Position numbers and translations under genes: made by a program | Part shown: one piece after another, positions 1 through 6,972 of the stretch | Position numbering within the stretch: position 1 is the stretch's first letter | Layout of the letters: each line of letters opens with the position of its first letter | Assembly (NCBI GenBank): GCA_028822945.1 | Contig: JAPKCN010000101.1 | Span: 1-7,010 of the forward strand | Direction of reading: 5' to 3' | Origin: Porticoccaceae bacterium | GTDB taxonomy: Bacteria; Pseudomonadota; Gammaproteobacteria; Pseudomonadales; Porticoccaceae | DNA: 7,010 nt | The notes under the pieces: generated by a model | Database searches by the model: none | The model's input: the letters and a program-made list of their open reading frames with translations, nothing else | Told to the model about the DNA's origin: nothing

Positions 1-404
1 TCCGGAATTTCCCCCCAACGCCGGACTTCAATATTGTCGGTTTCGTCGACGCCCGGCGGTACGCTGCTGTCGGGTATATTCGGAATCCCATGGAGCAACT
101 CTTCAATCTGTTGCTGAACGACGGCAAACGCCTGCTCGGCCTCAATAAAGGTATGTTTGAGATATTCGCCCTTAGCCTTTAACGGCTCTATATCTTCACC
201 TTTTGCCTTGGCCTGCCCAATCAATTGACCAATCGCTTTTGAGTACTGATTGCGCTCGGCCTGCAAGTTTTCAGCTTTTATTTGCCTCTGTTTGCGCTCT
301 GCATCCAGTTTTACAAACTGCTCACCGTCGAGCTTATAACTTTTTAGGCGCAGCGCACCACTAATGTCGGAAAGTTCTGTGCGCAGCCGTTTCGGGTCAA
401 TCAT
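1..404 (-). CDS. serS: Seryl-tRNA synthetase, N-terminal part (gene runs off the window)
   Basis: Cytoplasmic enzyme that charges tRNA-Ser with serine. Only the first 134 codons are in the window; the catalytic class II domain lies beyond base 1. The protein begins MIDPKRLR, the usual SerS opening. Residues about 28-100 are rich in Lys, Glu, Gln and Ala (for example NLQAERNQYSKAIG) and form the long antiparallel coiled-coil arm that in this family grips the long variable arm of tRNA-Ser. The arm is followed by the family linker GIPNIP (residues 106-111) and DNIEVRRWG (123-131), which lead into the catalytic domain. The ATG at 404-402 has a good Shine-Dalgarno site, AAGGAA at 415-410, five bases upstream. 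No stop or frameshift is seen. The gene lies directly behind the dead crcB frame, whose final TGA overlaps this ATG, so it was probably once translationally coupled to crcB and now relies on its own ribosome-binding site. I am very sure of the identity. Confidence 0.96.
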   Translation of the reverse strand, partial: MIDPKRLRTELSDISGALRLKSYKLDGEQFVKLDAERKQRQIKAENLQAERNQYSKAIGQLIGQAKAKGEDIEPLKAKGEYLKHTFIEAEQAFAVVQQQIEELLHGIPNIPDSSVPPGVDETDNIEVRRWGEIP

Positions 405-781
405 AAGGGTTCCTTTACAGGTTTCGGGTGACGATCACAGCGATAACAGTCGCCAGCCAGCCAGCAGAGCATATTAGACACTACATAGACAATAGCTAGG
501 TCTATGTGACTATTTTTTTAGAGTACCGGCGCATGCAGCAAAAAGCTTGAGTAGCTGGTAAAAGGGCCTCAAAAGCCAATCCTTAAAAACACCTTGGCAC
601 TTTTCAATATCAGCGCTCGGTCATCAATAATTACGAACAGCACCACAAACGCAGCATGTCCTAGGATATTCACGACCAAGGTAGCCAAGAAAAATTTTCC
701 GTTACCGCCAAATACCAGGAAAACGGCATAGCGCACGAAAGCGCCAAGTGCCCCACCCGCGCCTATCATCAGCCAATGCAC
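401..781 (-). pseudogene. crcB: crcB fluoride channel, inactivated by two in-frame stop codons
   Basis: CrcB (Fluc) is a small inner-membrane fluoride channel of about 125 residues that works as a dual-topology dimer. Reading from GTG at 781, which has an AGGGA Shine-Dalgarno site at 793-789, gives MHWLMIGAGGALGAFVRY, a clear CrcB N-terminus, then TLVVNILG. TGA at 571-569 (codon 71) interrupts the family motif GFxGGxTTFSTF: RIGF, stop, GPFTSYSSF. Reading on in the same frame gives LLHAPVL, then TAA at 520-518 (codon 88), then IVYVVSNMLCWLAG, which resembles the last CrcB helix. The frame ends at TGA 403-401, giving 126 sense-or-stop codons, the family length, with no frameshift. Other losses are the Gly of GTLxVN (here ATLVVN), NILGS to NILGH, TTFST to TSYSS, and the conserved Glu after FS to His. 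At best a 70-residue N-terminal fragment is made, lacking the pore motif and last helix. A sequencing error would not explain both stops and the substitutions. Confidence 0.88.
483..519 (+). other. Inverted repeat followed by a T-run
   Basis: ACATAGAC (483-490) and GTCTATGT (500-507) form a perfect 8-bp inverted repeat around a 9-base loop. Seven T residues follow on the plus strand (513-519). The layout resembles a weak intrinsic terminator for plus-strand transcription, but the stem is AT-rich and no plus-strand gene lies upstream. It sits inside the decayed part of crcB, about 80-120 bases upstream of the serS start. It could equally be chance or a relic. Confidence 0.25.
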
Positions 782-867
782 CTATATTTCCCTATTCAAT
801 CGTCCATAAGATGACGCCATTCCTTTTGGTTGCAATGGCACTAAGCACAGTCGTCATGATCCATCAC

Positions 868-888
868 CGATTACGCCATCTGTAATCG
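868..888. repeat. Inverted pair of the local heptamer CGATTAC / GTAATCG
   Basis: CGATTAC at 868-874 and its exact reverse complement GTAATCG at 882-888 flank a 7-base loop, making a 7-bp hairpin. The arm sequence is the same heptamer that is repeated in tandem at 911-952, about 25 bases away. It lies in the 153-base gap between lolA and the dead crcB. No T-run follows on the minus strand, so it does not look like a standard terminator. Confidence 0.5.
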
Positions 889-903
889 CCAACTTCGCAA
901 TTA

Positions 904-952
904 TTATTACCGATTACCGATTACCGATTACCGATTACCGATTATCGATTAC
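904..952. repeat. Tandem repeat of a 7-bp unit (CGATTAC) across the lolA stop codon
   Basis: Counting on the plus strand, exact CGATTAC units occupy 911-917, 918-924, 925-931, 932-938 and 946-952, with one single-base variant (CGATTAT) at 939-945. A degenerate seventh unit lies at 904-910. On the lolA coding strand the unit is GTAATCG. The two most gene-proximal units encode the last LolA residues (VIDNR), and the stop TAA (937-935) lies in the next. Each unit contains TAA, and because 7 is not a multiple of 3 the array closes all three frames within a few units. Copy-number slippage would therefore change only the last residues of LolA. Confidence 0.9.
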
Positions 953-1585
953 CTCGATATCTGCTGGTATTTTAAAGGTAAATGTTGCGGCTGAAATCGA
1001 CTGATTAAGTTTGATGCGAGAAAATGTAAATTCGTTAATTTGCTCGGCACTGGTGATCGATACCGCCGACAACAGTCCCTCTGAAAAGATGACTTCGATA
1101 CTCGTAATCAATCCGGCCGTGTCTAGCGGCGTAAGCAAGAAGCGTTTATTGGACTCACCAGAGGTCAATAGACGCACTGCGTATGTCGCGTCAATAGTCT
1201 CCAATGATCCGGAGAAGATCAATGCAGGCGTAACCGACATCTGCGCATCAAAGTCATCAACAATCACCTGTTCCAGCTCGGCATCGTAGATCCATATCTG
1301 ACGACCATCGGTAATAACCTCCTGAGTCATGGGCTCCTGCGTTACCCAGCGCATGGACTTCGGTTTGGCAAACTCAAAGACCCCGTTTGTTTGTTGCATT
1401 TCTAGACCTTGATCGTCTCGTGTGCGCTGCTCGAAGCGCGCACTAAAACTTCTCATCGGCGTCAGTAACGCGTGTAATTGTGCACTTTCGGACAACTCGA
1501 CTGCCGCTCCATGCACAGACGCACACAGCAGACACCCAAGAACACCGTAAAGTAGCGCGGACAATCCTCGATCAGCACTATTCAC
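935..1585 (-). CDS. lolA: Outer-membrane lipoprotein carrier protein LolA
   Basis: Periplasmic chaperone that takes mature lipoproteins from the LolCDE transporter in the inner membrane and hands them to LolB at the outer membrane. At 216 residues it is close to the family length. It starts with a signal peptide: a short n-region with Arg6, a hydrophobic stretch at about 8-22, and a likely signal peptidase I site after SVHG (residue 26). Family hallmarks follow: MRSFSARFEQ near 44-53, GVFEFAKPKSMRW near 68-80, then ITDGRQIWIYDAELEQV, all typical of the LolA half-barrel. The GTG start at 1585 overlaps the ftsK stop as GTGA and has no clear Shine-Dalgarno site, so I infer translational coupling to ftsK. 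The C-terminus VIDNR and the stop are encoded inside a 7-bp tandem repeat, but the preceding TFKIPADIEV looks like a normal LolA ending. In related genomes rarA follows; here it is missing. Confidence 0.95.
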   Translation of the reverse strand: MNSADRGLSALLYGVLGCLLCASVHGAAVELSESAQLHALLTPMRSFSARFEQRTRDDQGLEMQQTNGVFEFAKPKSMRWVTQEPMTQEVITDGRQIWIYDAELEQVIVDDFDAQMSVTPALIFSGSLETIDATYAVRLLTSGESNKRFLLTPLDTAGLITSIEVIFSEGLLSAVSITSAEQINEFTFSRIKLNQSISAATFTFKIPADIEVIDNR

Positions 1586-3957
1586 GGGCGGCCCGCGGCT
1601 GGCACTAGCACCTCGCGACCGCCACTATTGCTCATACTACTGACAATACCGGCGGCTTCCATTGTCTCTATCAGGCGCGCAGCGCGGTTGTAGCCAACAC
1701 GCAGTTTACGTTGCAGCGATGAAATAGACGCTTTGCGCGACTCGATGACAAAGGCCACAGCCTCATCGTACAGTACGTCGGCATCGGCATTGTCATTGCT
1801 ATCTTGCTCGCTGCTGAAGCCCGGCACCAAAATGTTGGCAACACTAGCTTCATCAGTGATGTCTGCAATATACGCGGGCTGGCCGCGGCGCTTCAGTTCT
1901 GCCACCACCCGATGCACCTCGGGGTCGTCGACAAATGCACCGTGCACACGCTCGGGCACACTGGTGCCCGGCGGTAAATAGAGCATATCGCCGTGCCCGA
2001 GCAACTGTTCTGCGCCACCTTGGTCGAGAATTGTCCGAGAATCGACTTTAGAGGATACTTGAAAGGCGATGCGCGTAGGCACATTTGCCTTGATCAATCC
2101 AGTAATCACATCGACGGAGGGTCGCTGGGTGGCGAGTATCAGATGGATGCCGGCGGCTCGTGCCTTCTGCGCAATCCGAGCAATTAGCTGTTCAACTTTT
2201 TTGCCGACGATCATGATCATGTCGGCAAATTCGTCAATTACCACCACTATATAAGGTAGAGCTGTTAACTCGGGCGCCTCTGGCGGCGGTAAATTCGAGT
2301 CCCACGATGCATGGCTGGAGTCGAATATCCACAGCGGGTCCAAAATTGGCGTACCAAGCTTATTTGCCTCTTCAATTTTGCGATTGTATCCAGAAATATT
2401 GCGAACCCCCATAGCGGACATCAGCTTATAGCGCCGTTCCATTTCCCCGACACACCAACGCAAACCGCTGGCGGCGTCATTCATATCGGTAATCACCGGT
2501 GTCAAAAGATGCGGAATACCGTCGTAAACTGATAGCTCTAACATTTTAGGGTCAACTAGAATCAACTTGACCTGCTCGGCTGACGATTTGAATAATAGGC
2601 TCAGCAGCATGGCATTAATACCCACTGACTTACCTGAACCAGTCGTTCCGGCAACTAATAGATGCGGCATTCGAGCGAGGTCGGCCACGACGGGCAATCC
2701 TGATATGTCGTGTCCTAGGGCGAGTGTTAAAGGTGAATTGGCGCGATCATATGCGTCGCTAGAAAGCACCTCACTAAGCCTGACCATCTGTCTTTTTTCA
2801 TTGGGAATCTCAATTCCCACCACTGATTTTCCTGAGATTACCTCTACGACTCGGACGCTAATTACCGCCATAGAGCGTGCTAAATCTTTTGCCAAAGAAG
2901 TAATTCGGCTGACTTTAATGCCAGCCGCCGGCTGAATTTCAAAGCGCGTAACCACTGGCCCTGGTAGTACTGCCGTGACCTCGGCACTGATACCAAAGTC
3001 TTGCAGTTTATGCTCTAGCAGCCGCGACAGGTGCTCGAGGGACTCCGGCGAGTAGCCTGCCTGTGCGTCAATACTAGCTGGGTCGAGGAGATTCAGCGGC
3101 GGCAGAGAGCCGGTTAAGGGATGGTCGATAAATAGAGTTTGCTGTTTTTCACGCTCTACACGGGGGCTTTTTTGCTGCGTCGGCGCCGGGAGTTTAATGA
3201 TAGGGGCAATGCGTTTTTGCTGTTCTGCTGCACCCGAACTTAACTTGGCGCGGCGCTCGGCTTTCATTACCTGAGCCTGCTGCTGCTCGCGACGCTGATT
3301 CAATCGCATCAAGAAAAGATCACGTAACCGATGAAACGCAGCCAAAAAGCCTAGCGCGACGCGCTTGCCAATTGTGAACCACGAGATGTCGGCAAACACG
3401 CTGACGCCAAATAGAAATAAAGCGGCCAATATAAGACTGCTACCGACGGTGTTAAAAACCGCCATACAGGCATCGCCAATCTCTTTACCGAGCAGGCCGC
3501 CAATATATTGGAAACTGACTTCAAAATTAGTTAATTGAATATGCGCAAGCGCCGTTGCGCTGGTCATTATGAGAATAAAACCGATCGACGCAAGCAGCAA
3601 TGCGCTGGTTTCAAATTCATCCGCGGTCGAACAAAAGTGCTGGCGCAATTTTTCTGCTGCCCGCAACGCCAGAGCAAAGGGAAAGAGATATGCCATAACA
3701 CCGAAAAGATAGTAAAAAATATCCGCGATCATTGCACCTGCCGGGCCAACAGCGTTGTTTACCCCAATGCGTGTCCCAGTAGTCGACCAACCAGGATCGT
3801 CTGGAGAAAAACTCAATAGGGCAATAAAAACCACCAGGCAGACTAATATTAAGCCGATCAGTGCGCCTTCTGCGACCAAGCGAGCGACCCTAGAATTATC
3901 CGATTGCTCAGATCCAGTGCCCTGCTCCTCTTTACGCTTGTTGCTCTGGCTTCGCAA
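1582..3957 (-). CDS. ftsK: DNA translocase FtsK
   Basis: Septum-anchored hexameric DNA pump that moves the chromosome terminus through the closing septum and activates XerCD at dif. Numbering from TTG 3957 (791 residues): four membrane helices at about 31-50, 74-96, 118-139 and 168-191; a short charged/Gln-rich linker at about 213-280; the alpha and beta motor domains with Walker A GTTGSGKS at 437-444 and Walker B VVVIDEFAD (Asp575, Glu576), then ILATQRPSVDVITGLIKANV; and a C-terminal gamma winged helix from about 728 (ASISSLQRKLRVGYNRAARL), which in this family reads KOPS sequences. The linker is far shorter than in E. coli FtsK (about 1,330 residues overall), as in many other gammaproteobacteria. 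The TTG at 3957 has a strong AAGGGG site seven bases upstream. A longer reading from TTG 4008 adds 17 residues but has no ribosome-binding site. The stop overlaps lolA by 4 bases. The gene is divergent from trxB. Confidence 0.97.
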   Translation of the reverse strand: MRSQSNKRKEEQGTGSEQSDNSRVARLVAEGALIGLILVCLVVFIALLSFSPDDPGWSTTGTRIGVNNAVGPAGAMIADIFYYLFGVMAYLFPFALALRAAEKLRQHFCSTADEFETSALLLASIGFILIMTSATALAHIQLTNFEVSFQYIGGLLGKEIGDACMAVFNTVGSSLILAALFLFGVSVFADISWFTIGKRVALGFLAAFHRLRDLFLMRLNQRREQQQAQVMKAERRAKLSSGAAEQQKRIAPIIKLPAPTQQKSPRVEREKQQTLFIDHPLTGSLPPLNLLDPASIDAQAGYSPESLEHLSRLLEHKLQDFGISAEVTAVLPGPVVTRFEIQPAAGIKVSRITSLAKDLARSMAVISVRVVEVISGKSVVGIEIPNEKRQMVRLSEVLSSDAYDRANSPLTLALGHDISGLPVVADLARMPHLLVAGTTGSGKSVGINAMLLSLLFKSSAEQVKLILVDPKMLELSVYDGIPHLLTPVITDMNDAASGLRWCVGEMERRYKLMSAMGVRNISGYNRKIEEANKLGTPILDPLWIFDSSHASWDSNLPPPEAPELTALPYIVVVIDEFADMIMIVGKKVEQLIARIAQKARAAGIHLILATQRPSVDVITGLIKANVPTRIAFQVSSKVDSRTILDQGGAEQLLGHGDMLYLPPGTSVPERVHGAFVDDPEVHRVVAELKRRGQPAYIADITDEASVANILVPGFSSEQDSNDNADADVLYDEAVAFVIESRKASISSLQRKLRVGYNRAARLIETMEAAGIVSSMSNSGGREVLVPAAGRP

Positions 3958-3964
3958 TGCAATA

Positions 3965-3970
3965 CCCCTT
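3965..3970 (-). promoter_or_regulatory. Ribosome-binding site that decides the ftsK start
   Basis: On the minus strand AAGGGG (3970-3965) lies seven bases before the TTG at 3957-3955, a near-ideal Shine-Dalgarno arrangement. The alternative in-frame TTG at 4008 is preceded by CTATCTATGTTTG with nothing purine-rich. A TACAAT at 3992-3987 could be a -10 box giving a short leader consistent with the downstream start, but its -35 is poor. I infer the start at 3957. Confidence 0.6.
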
Positions 3971-4062
3971 TGATATATACGGCGCAATTGTAGCTGATTC
4001 TTGAGCAAACATAGATAGCTGAAGTAATAATTGGCAGGCTCACGGTATATTTAAAAAACCAG

Positions 4063-4092
4063 TTGGGCGCGAACCGCGAATAGCTTTATTAT
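4063..4092 (+). promoter_or_regulatory. Candidate sigma-70 promoter for trxB
   Basis: TTGGGC (4063-4068) and TATTAT (4087-4092) are separated by 18 bases, a fair -35/-10 pair. Transcription would begin near 4099 and leave a leader of about 75 bases before the trxB ATG. The spacer contains a direct repeat of CGCGAA (4068-4073 and 4075-4080). The call is by eye on consensus match only. This is the best pair I found on the plus strand of the ftsK-trxB divergent region. Confidence 0.4.
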
Positions 4093-4150
4093 AGGTTAAT
4101 TACAGATAGGTTAGTCACGCGCAGAGACGCTTGGCACAAATCACCTATGA

Positions 4151-5116
<966 letters not shown>

Positions 5117-5121
5117 TTGAT

Positions 5122-5811
5122 ATGCCAATAGTCTCACTGAGTACAACACATCCAAGGTTTCCGGATCCTTGTAGCGCCGAGACTGCACCTGATGGGTTAC
5201 TGGCAGTTGGCGGAAACCTCAATCCGAACACTCTCTTAACCGCTTATCAATCGGGAATCTTTCCGTGGTATCAGGATGGCGATCCATTGCTCTGGTGGAG
5301 TCCGTCAGTACGCTGTCTGCTCGACCCCAGGGACATCCATATTTCTCAAAGTTTGCGCAAAGCAATGCGTCGCGGCGGTTATGTGGTGACCACTAATTGC
5401 GCCTTTGAGCAAGTACTACTCGGCTGCAGCGCCGAGCGAGATGCACAGAGCCCTGGTACCTGGATCACCGAGGAGATGCGAGCCGCCTACGCCGATTTAC
5501 ACCGCTGCGGTTGCGCTCACTCGGTAGAAATGTGGCGCAACGGCGATTTAGTCGGCGGCCTCTATGGAGTCGCTGTCGGCGGGATGTTTTGTGGTGAGTC
5601 AATGTTCAGTCGAGAGACAAACAGTTCAAAAATTGCCTTGGTGACACTTAGTCAAAAGCTGGTGAAGGCACAATTTAGTTTGATCGACTGCCAGTTACCA
5701 ACACCTCACTTGCTCAGTTTGGGGGCGATACCGATCGCCCGTAAGGCATTTTTAGACCGCTTACAGCATCAGGTAAATCGAGATTTATCTTGGCCAATAT
5801 TTGACGACTAG
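5122..5811 (+). CDS. aat: Leucyl/phenylalanyl-tRNA-protein transferase
   Basis: Moves Leu or Phe from aminoacyl-tRNA to proteins with N-terminal Lys or Arg, making a primary N-degron recognised by ClpS and degraded by ClpAP. It acts in the cytoplasm. The 229 residues are a normal length. Family motifs run in order: FPDP (13-16), GLLAVGGNL (25-33), SGIFPWY (44-50), LWWSP (57-61), GTWITEEM, GLYGVAVGGMFCGESMFS (to 163), LIDCQLPTPHL. The likely catalytic residues by correspondence with E. coli Aat (Glu156, Asp186, Gln188) are Glu159, Asp189 and Gln191; all are present. The ATG is 5 bases after the trxB stop with no evident Shine-Dalgarno site, so I infer translation coupled to trxB. It stands next to bpt, the other tRNA-dependent N-end-rule transferase. 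Confidence 0.97.
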   Translation: MPIVSLSTTHPRFPDPCSAETAPDGLLAVGGNLNPNTLLTAYQSGIFPWYQDGDPLLWWSPSVRCLLDPRDIHISQSLRKAMRRGGYVVTTNCAFEQVLLGCSAERDAQSPGTWITEEMRAAYADLHRCGCAHSVEMWRNGDLVGGLYGVAVGGMFCGESMFSRETNSSKIALVTLSQKLVKAQFSLIDCQLPTPHLLSLGAIPIARKAFLDRLQHQVNRDLSWPIFDD

Positions 5812-5846
5812 TATTTGAATACACACATTTTTCTGCAACTATTGGC

Positions 5847-5875
5847 CTGACAAACTAACATGTTAAACTTATTGC
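5847..5875 (+). promoter_or_regulatory. Weak candidate promoter upstream of bpt
   Basis: In the gap after aat, CTGACA (5847-5852) is a good -35 match and is followed after 17 bases by TATTGC (5870-5875), a poor -10. The gap is AT-rich and also holds a 10-bp palindrome, TAACATGTTA (5856-5865). With the favoured bpt start at 5965 the non-coding gap is 153 bases, long enough for a separate promoter. The assignment is speculative. Confidence 0.2.
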
Positions 5876-5952
5876 CCGATTAATTTGTGGTCTTTACAAC
5901 TGTATCGGAATCGGCGCATAACGAACTTAGACGTAAAGCACCACACAAACAC

Positions 5953-5957
5953 GAGGG
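5953..5957 (+). promoter_or_regulatory. Ribosome-binding site that decides the bpt start
   Basis: GAGGG at 5953-5957 sits seven bases before the in-frame TTG at 5965. The upstream in-frame GTG at 5887 is preceded by CGATTAATTT, with no purine-rich site. The protein read from 5965 is also closer to the usual family length. Confidence 0.6.
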
Positions 5958-5964
5958 ATTTGGA

Positions 5965-6687
5965 TTGACTCAAATAATAGCAACCGAGACTTTTGACGTG
6001 GGGCTATTGCTGTCAGAAGCGCACACGTGTAGCTATATCGCGGGACAGCAGGCGCGCATGATTTTCGTCGACCCGCATACCAACGTCGACCTCGCCTTAT
6101 ACAGTCAGCTGAGTCGCTTAGGTTTTCGGCGCAGCGGTAACTTTCTTTATGCGCCCAATTGCGAGGCCTGTGAGTCCTGTGTTCCAAGTCGGGTTGCTGC
6201 GCAGCGATTTAAACGCAACCGCTCGCAGCAACGTTGCTGGATAAAAAATGCCGATATTGTCATCGAGCAAACTTCAAACATAGATATGGCCGAACACTAT
6301 TTGGTATATGCCAACTACATAAGGCAGCGGCATGCGGATGGCGACATGTATCCACCGTCGATGAAACAGTTTCACGATTACTTAGGTATTCCCTGGGTGT
6401 GCACCAGTTACCTGGAAATGCGCCTTGCAGATAAATTGATCGGTTGCGCCGTAATCGATGGTATTGATCATGGCATCTCGGCAACCTACACGTATTTCCA
6501 TCCAGATTTTGCGCATCGTAGTCTAGGTACACTCGCGATTTTGTTTCAACTTGACTTAATTCGCCAATTGGGGCTTGACTATTTGTATTTAGGGTACTGG
6601 ATAGAGGCATGTCAAAAAATGAGTTATAAGCGAAATTATCGGCCATTGGAGGTATTTCAAGGTAATTGCTGGCGCGAGCTTAAATGA
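5965..6687 (+). CDS. bpt: Aspartate/glutamate leucyltransferase (bacterial ATE-like, Bpt)
   Basis: Cytoplasmic enzyme that transfers Leu from Leu-tRNA to proteins with N-terminal Asp or Glu, creating a ClpS/ClpAP degron. The gene is often labelled ate. From TTG 5965 the protein has 240 residues, near the family's usual 235-250. Hallmarks in this numbering: HTCSY (Cys22 at 20-24), FVDP, YSQLSRLGFRRSGNFLY, the cysteine cluster CEACESC (Cys66, Cys69, Cys72) followed by VPSRV, then the C-terminal GNAT-like half with ISATYTYFHPDFAHRSLG, YLGYWIEAC (Tyr211-Trp212) and KMSYKRNYRPLE. Cys22 with the cluster forms the conserved ATE N-terminal region, where related arginyltransferases are reported to bind an iron-sulfur cluster; for this protein that is inference. 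Reading from GTG 5887 would add 26 residues (SESAHNELRRKAPHKHEG and neighbours) that I do not recognise as part of the family. The neighbours aat and infA match the Pseudomonas order. Confidence 0.95.
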   Translation: MTQIIATETFDVGLLLSEAHTCSYIAGQQARMIFVDPHTNVDLALYSQLSRLGFRRSGNFLYAPNCEACESCVPSRVAAQRFKRNRSQQRCWIKNADIVIEQTSNIDMAEHYLVYANYIRQRHADGDMYPPSMKQFHDYLGIPWVCTSYLEMRLADKLIGCAVIDGIDHGISATYTYFHPDFAHRSLGTLAILFQLDLIRQLGLDYLYLGYWIEACQKMSYKRNYRPLEVFQGNCWRELK

Positions 6688-6753
6688 TTTTGCTAAACGC
6701 AGCATTATAGGGCAAACTTGCGCACGTTTTAGCATTGAGATAGACAGCGACAC

Positions 6754-6972
6754 ATGGCGAAAGAAGAAAATATTGAGTTTGAAGGGGAAGTGGTAGATAC
6801 CCTTCCAAATACGACCTTTCGAGTAAAACTCGAAAATGGGCATGTTATCATTGCTCATATATCAGGTAAAATGCGCAAGCATTACATTCGAATATTAACA
6901 GGGGATAAGGTCAAGGTAGAGATGACGCCCTACGACCTAAGTAAGGGTAGAATCACTTTTAGGGAACGGTAG
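6754..6972 (+). CDS. infA: Translation initiation factor IF-1
   Basis: Small essential protein that occupies the ribosomal A site on the 30S subunit during initiation, beside IF-2 and IF-3. It is 72 residues, the exact family length, and forms a single S1-type OB fold. Typical sequence is seen throughout: [19 protein letters not shown] at the start, [27 protein letters not shown], and the ending [12 protein letters not shown]. The ATG at 6754 has only a weak, rather distant GAGAT element upstream (6736-6740). The 66-base gap after bpt shows no convincing promoter or terminator. Placement after aat and bpt is the standard gammaproteobacterial order. The 38 bases after the stop hold nothing I can assign. 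Confidence 0.98.
   Translation: MAKEENIEFEGEVVDTLPNTTFRVKLENGHVIIAHISGKMRKHYIRILTGDKVKVEMTPYDLSKGRITFRER

Noticed and set aside
569..571. TGA in crcB as a recoded codon (selenocysteine or reassigned TGA); the aligned E. coli CrcB residue is a Cys.
   Set aside because: A TAA follows 17 codons later in the same frame, conserved residues around it are lost, and ftsK and bpt in this window use TGA as their normal stop.
1532..1585. Lipobox-like VLGC in the LolA signal peptide, suggesting a lipoprotein.
   Set aside because: The residue before Gly is Leu, a poor lipobox fit, and a standard signal peptidase I site follows; LolA family proteins are soluble in the periplasm.
2567..2935. A 122-codon open frame on the plus strand opposite ftsK.
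   Set aside because: It lies wholly antisense to the conserved FtsK motor region, resembles no family, and its openness is explained by the codon pattern of ftsK.
5860..5883. A seven-codon reading frame (MLNLLPD) just before the bpt region, as a leader peptide.
   Set aside because: It has no ribosome-binding site, no run of regulatory codons and no attenuator hairpin; very short frames like this are common by chance.
6260..6646. A 128-codon open frame on the minus strand opposite bpt.
   Set aside because: It is antisense to the conserved bpt C-terminal half, has no recognisable domain or ribosome-binding context, and is best read as a shadow.
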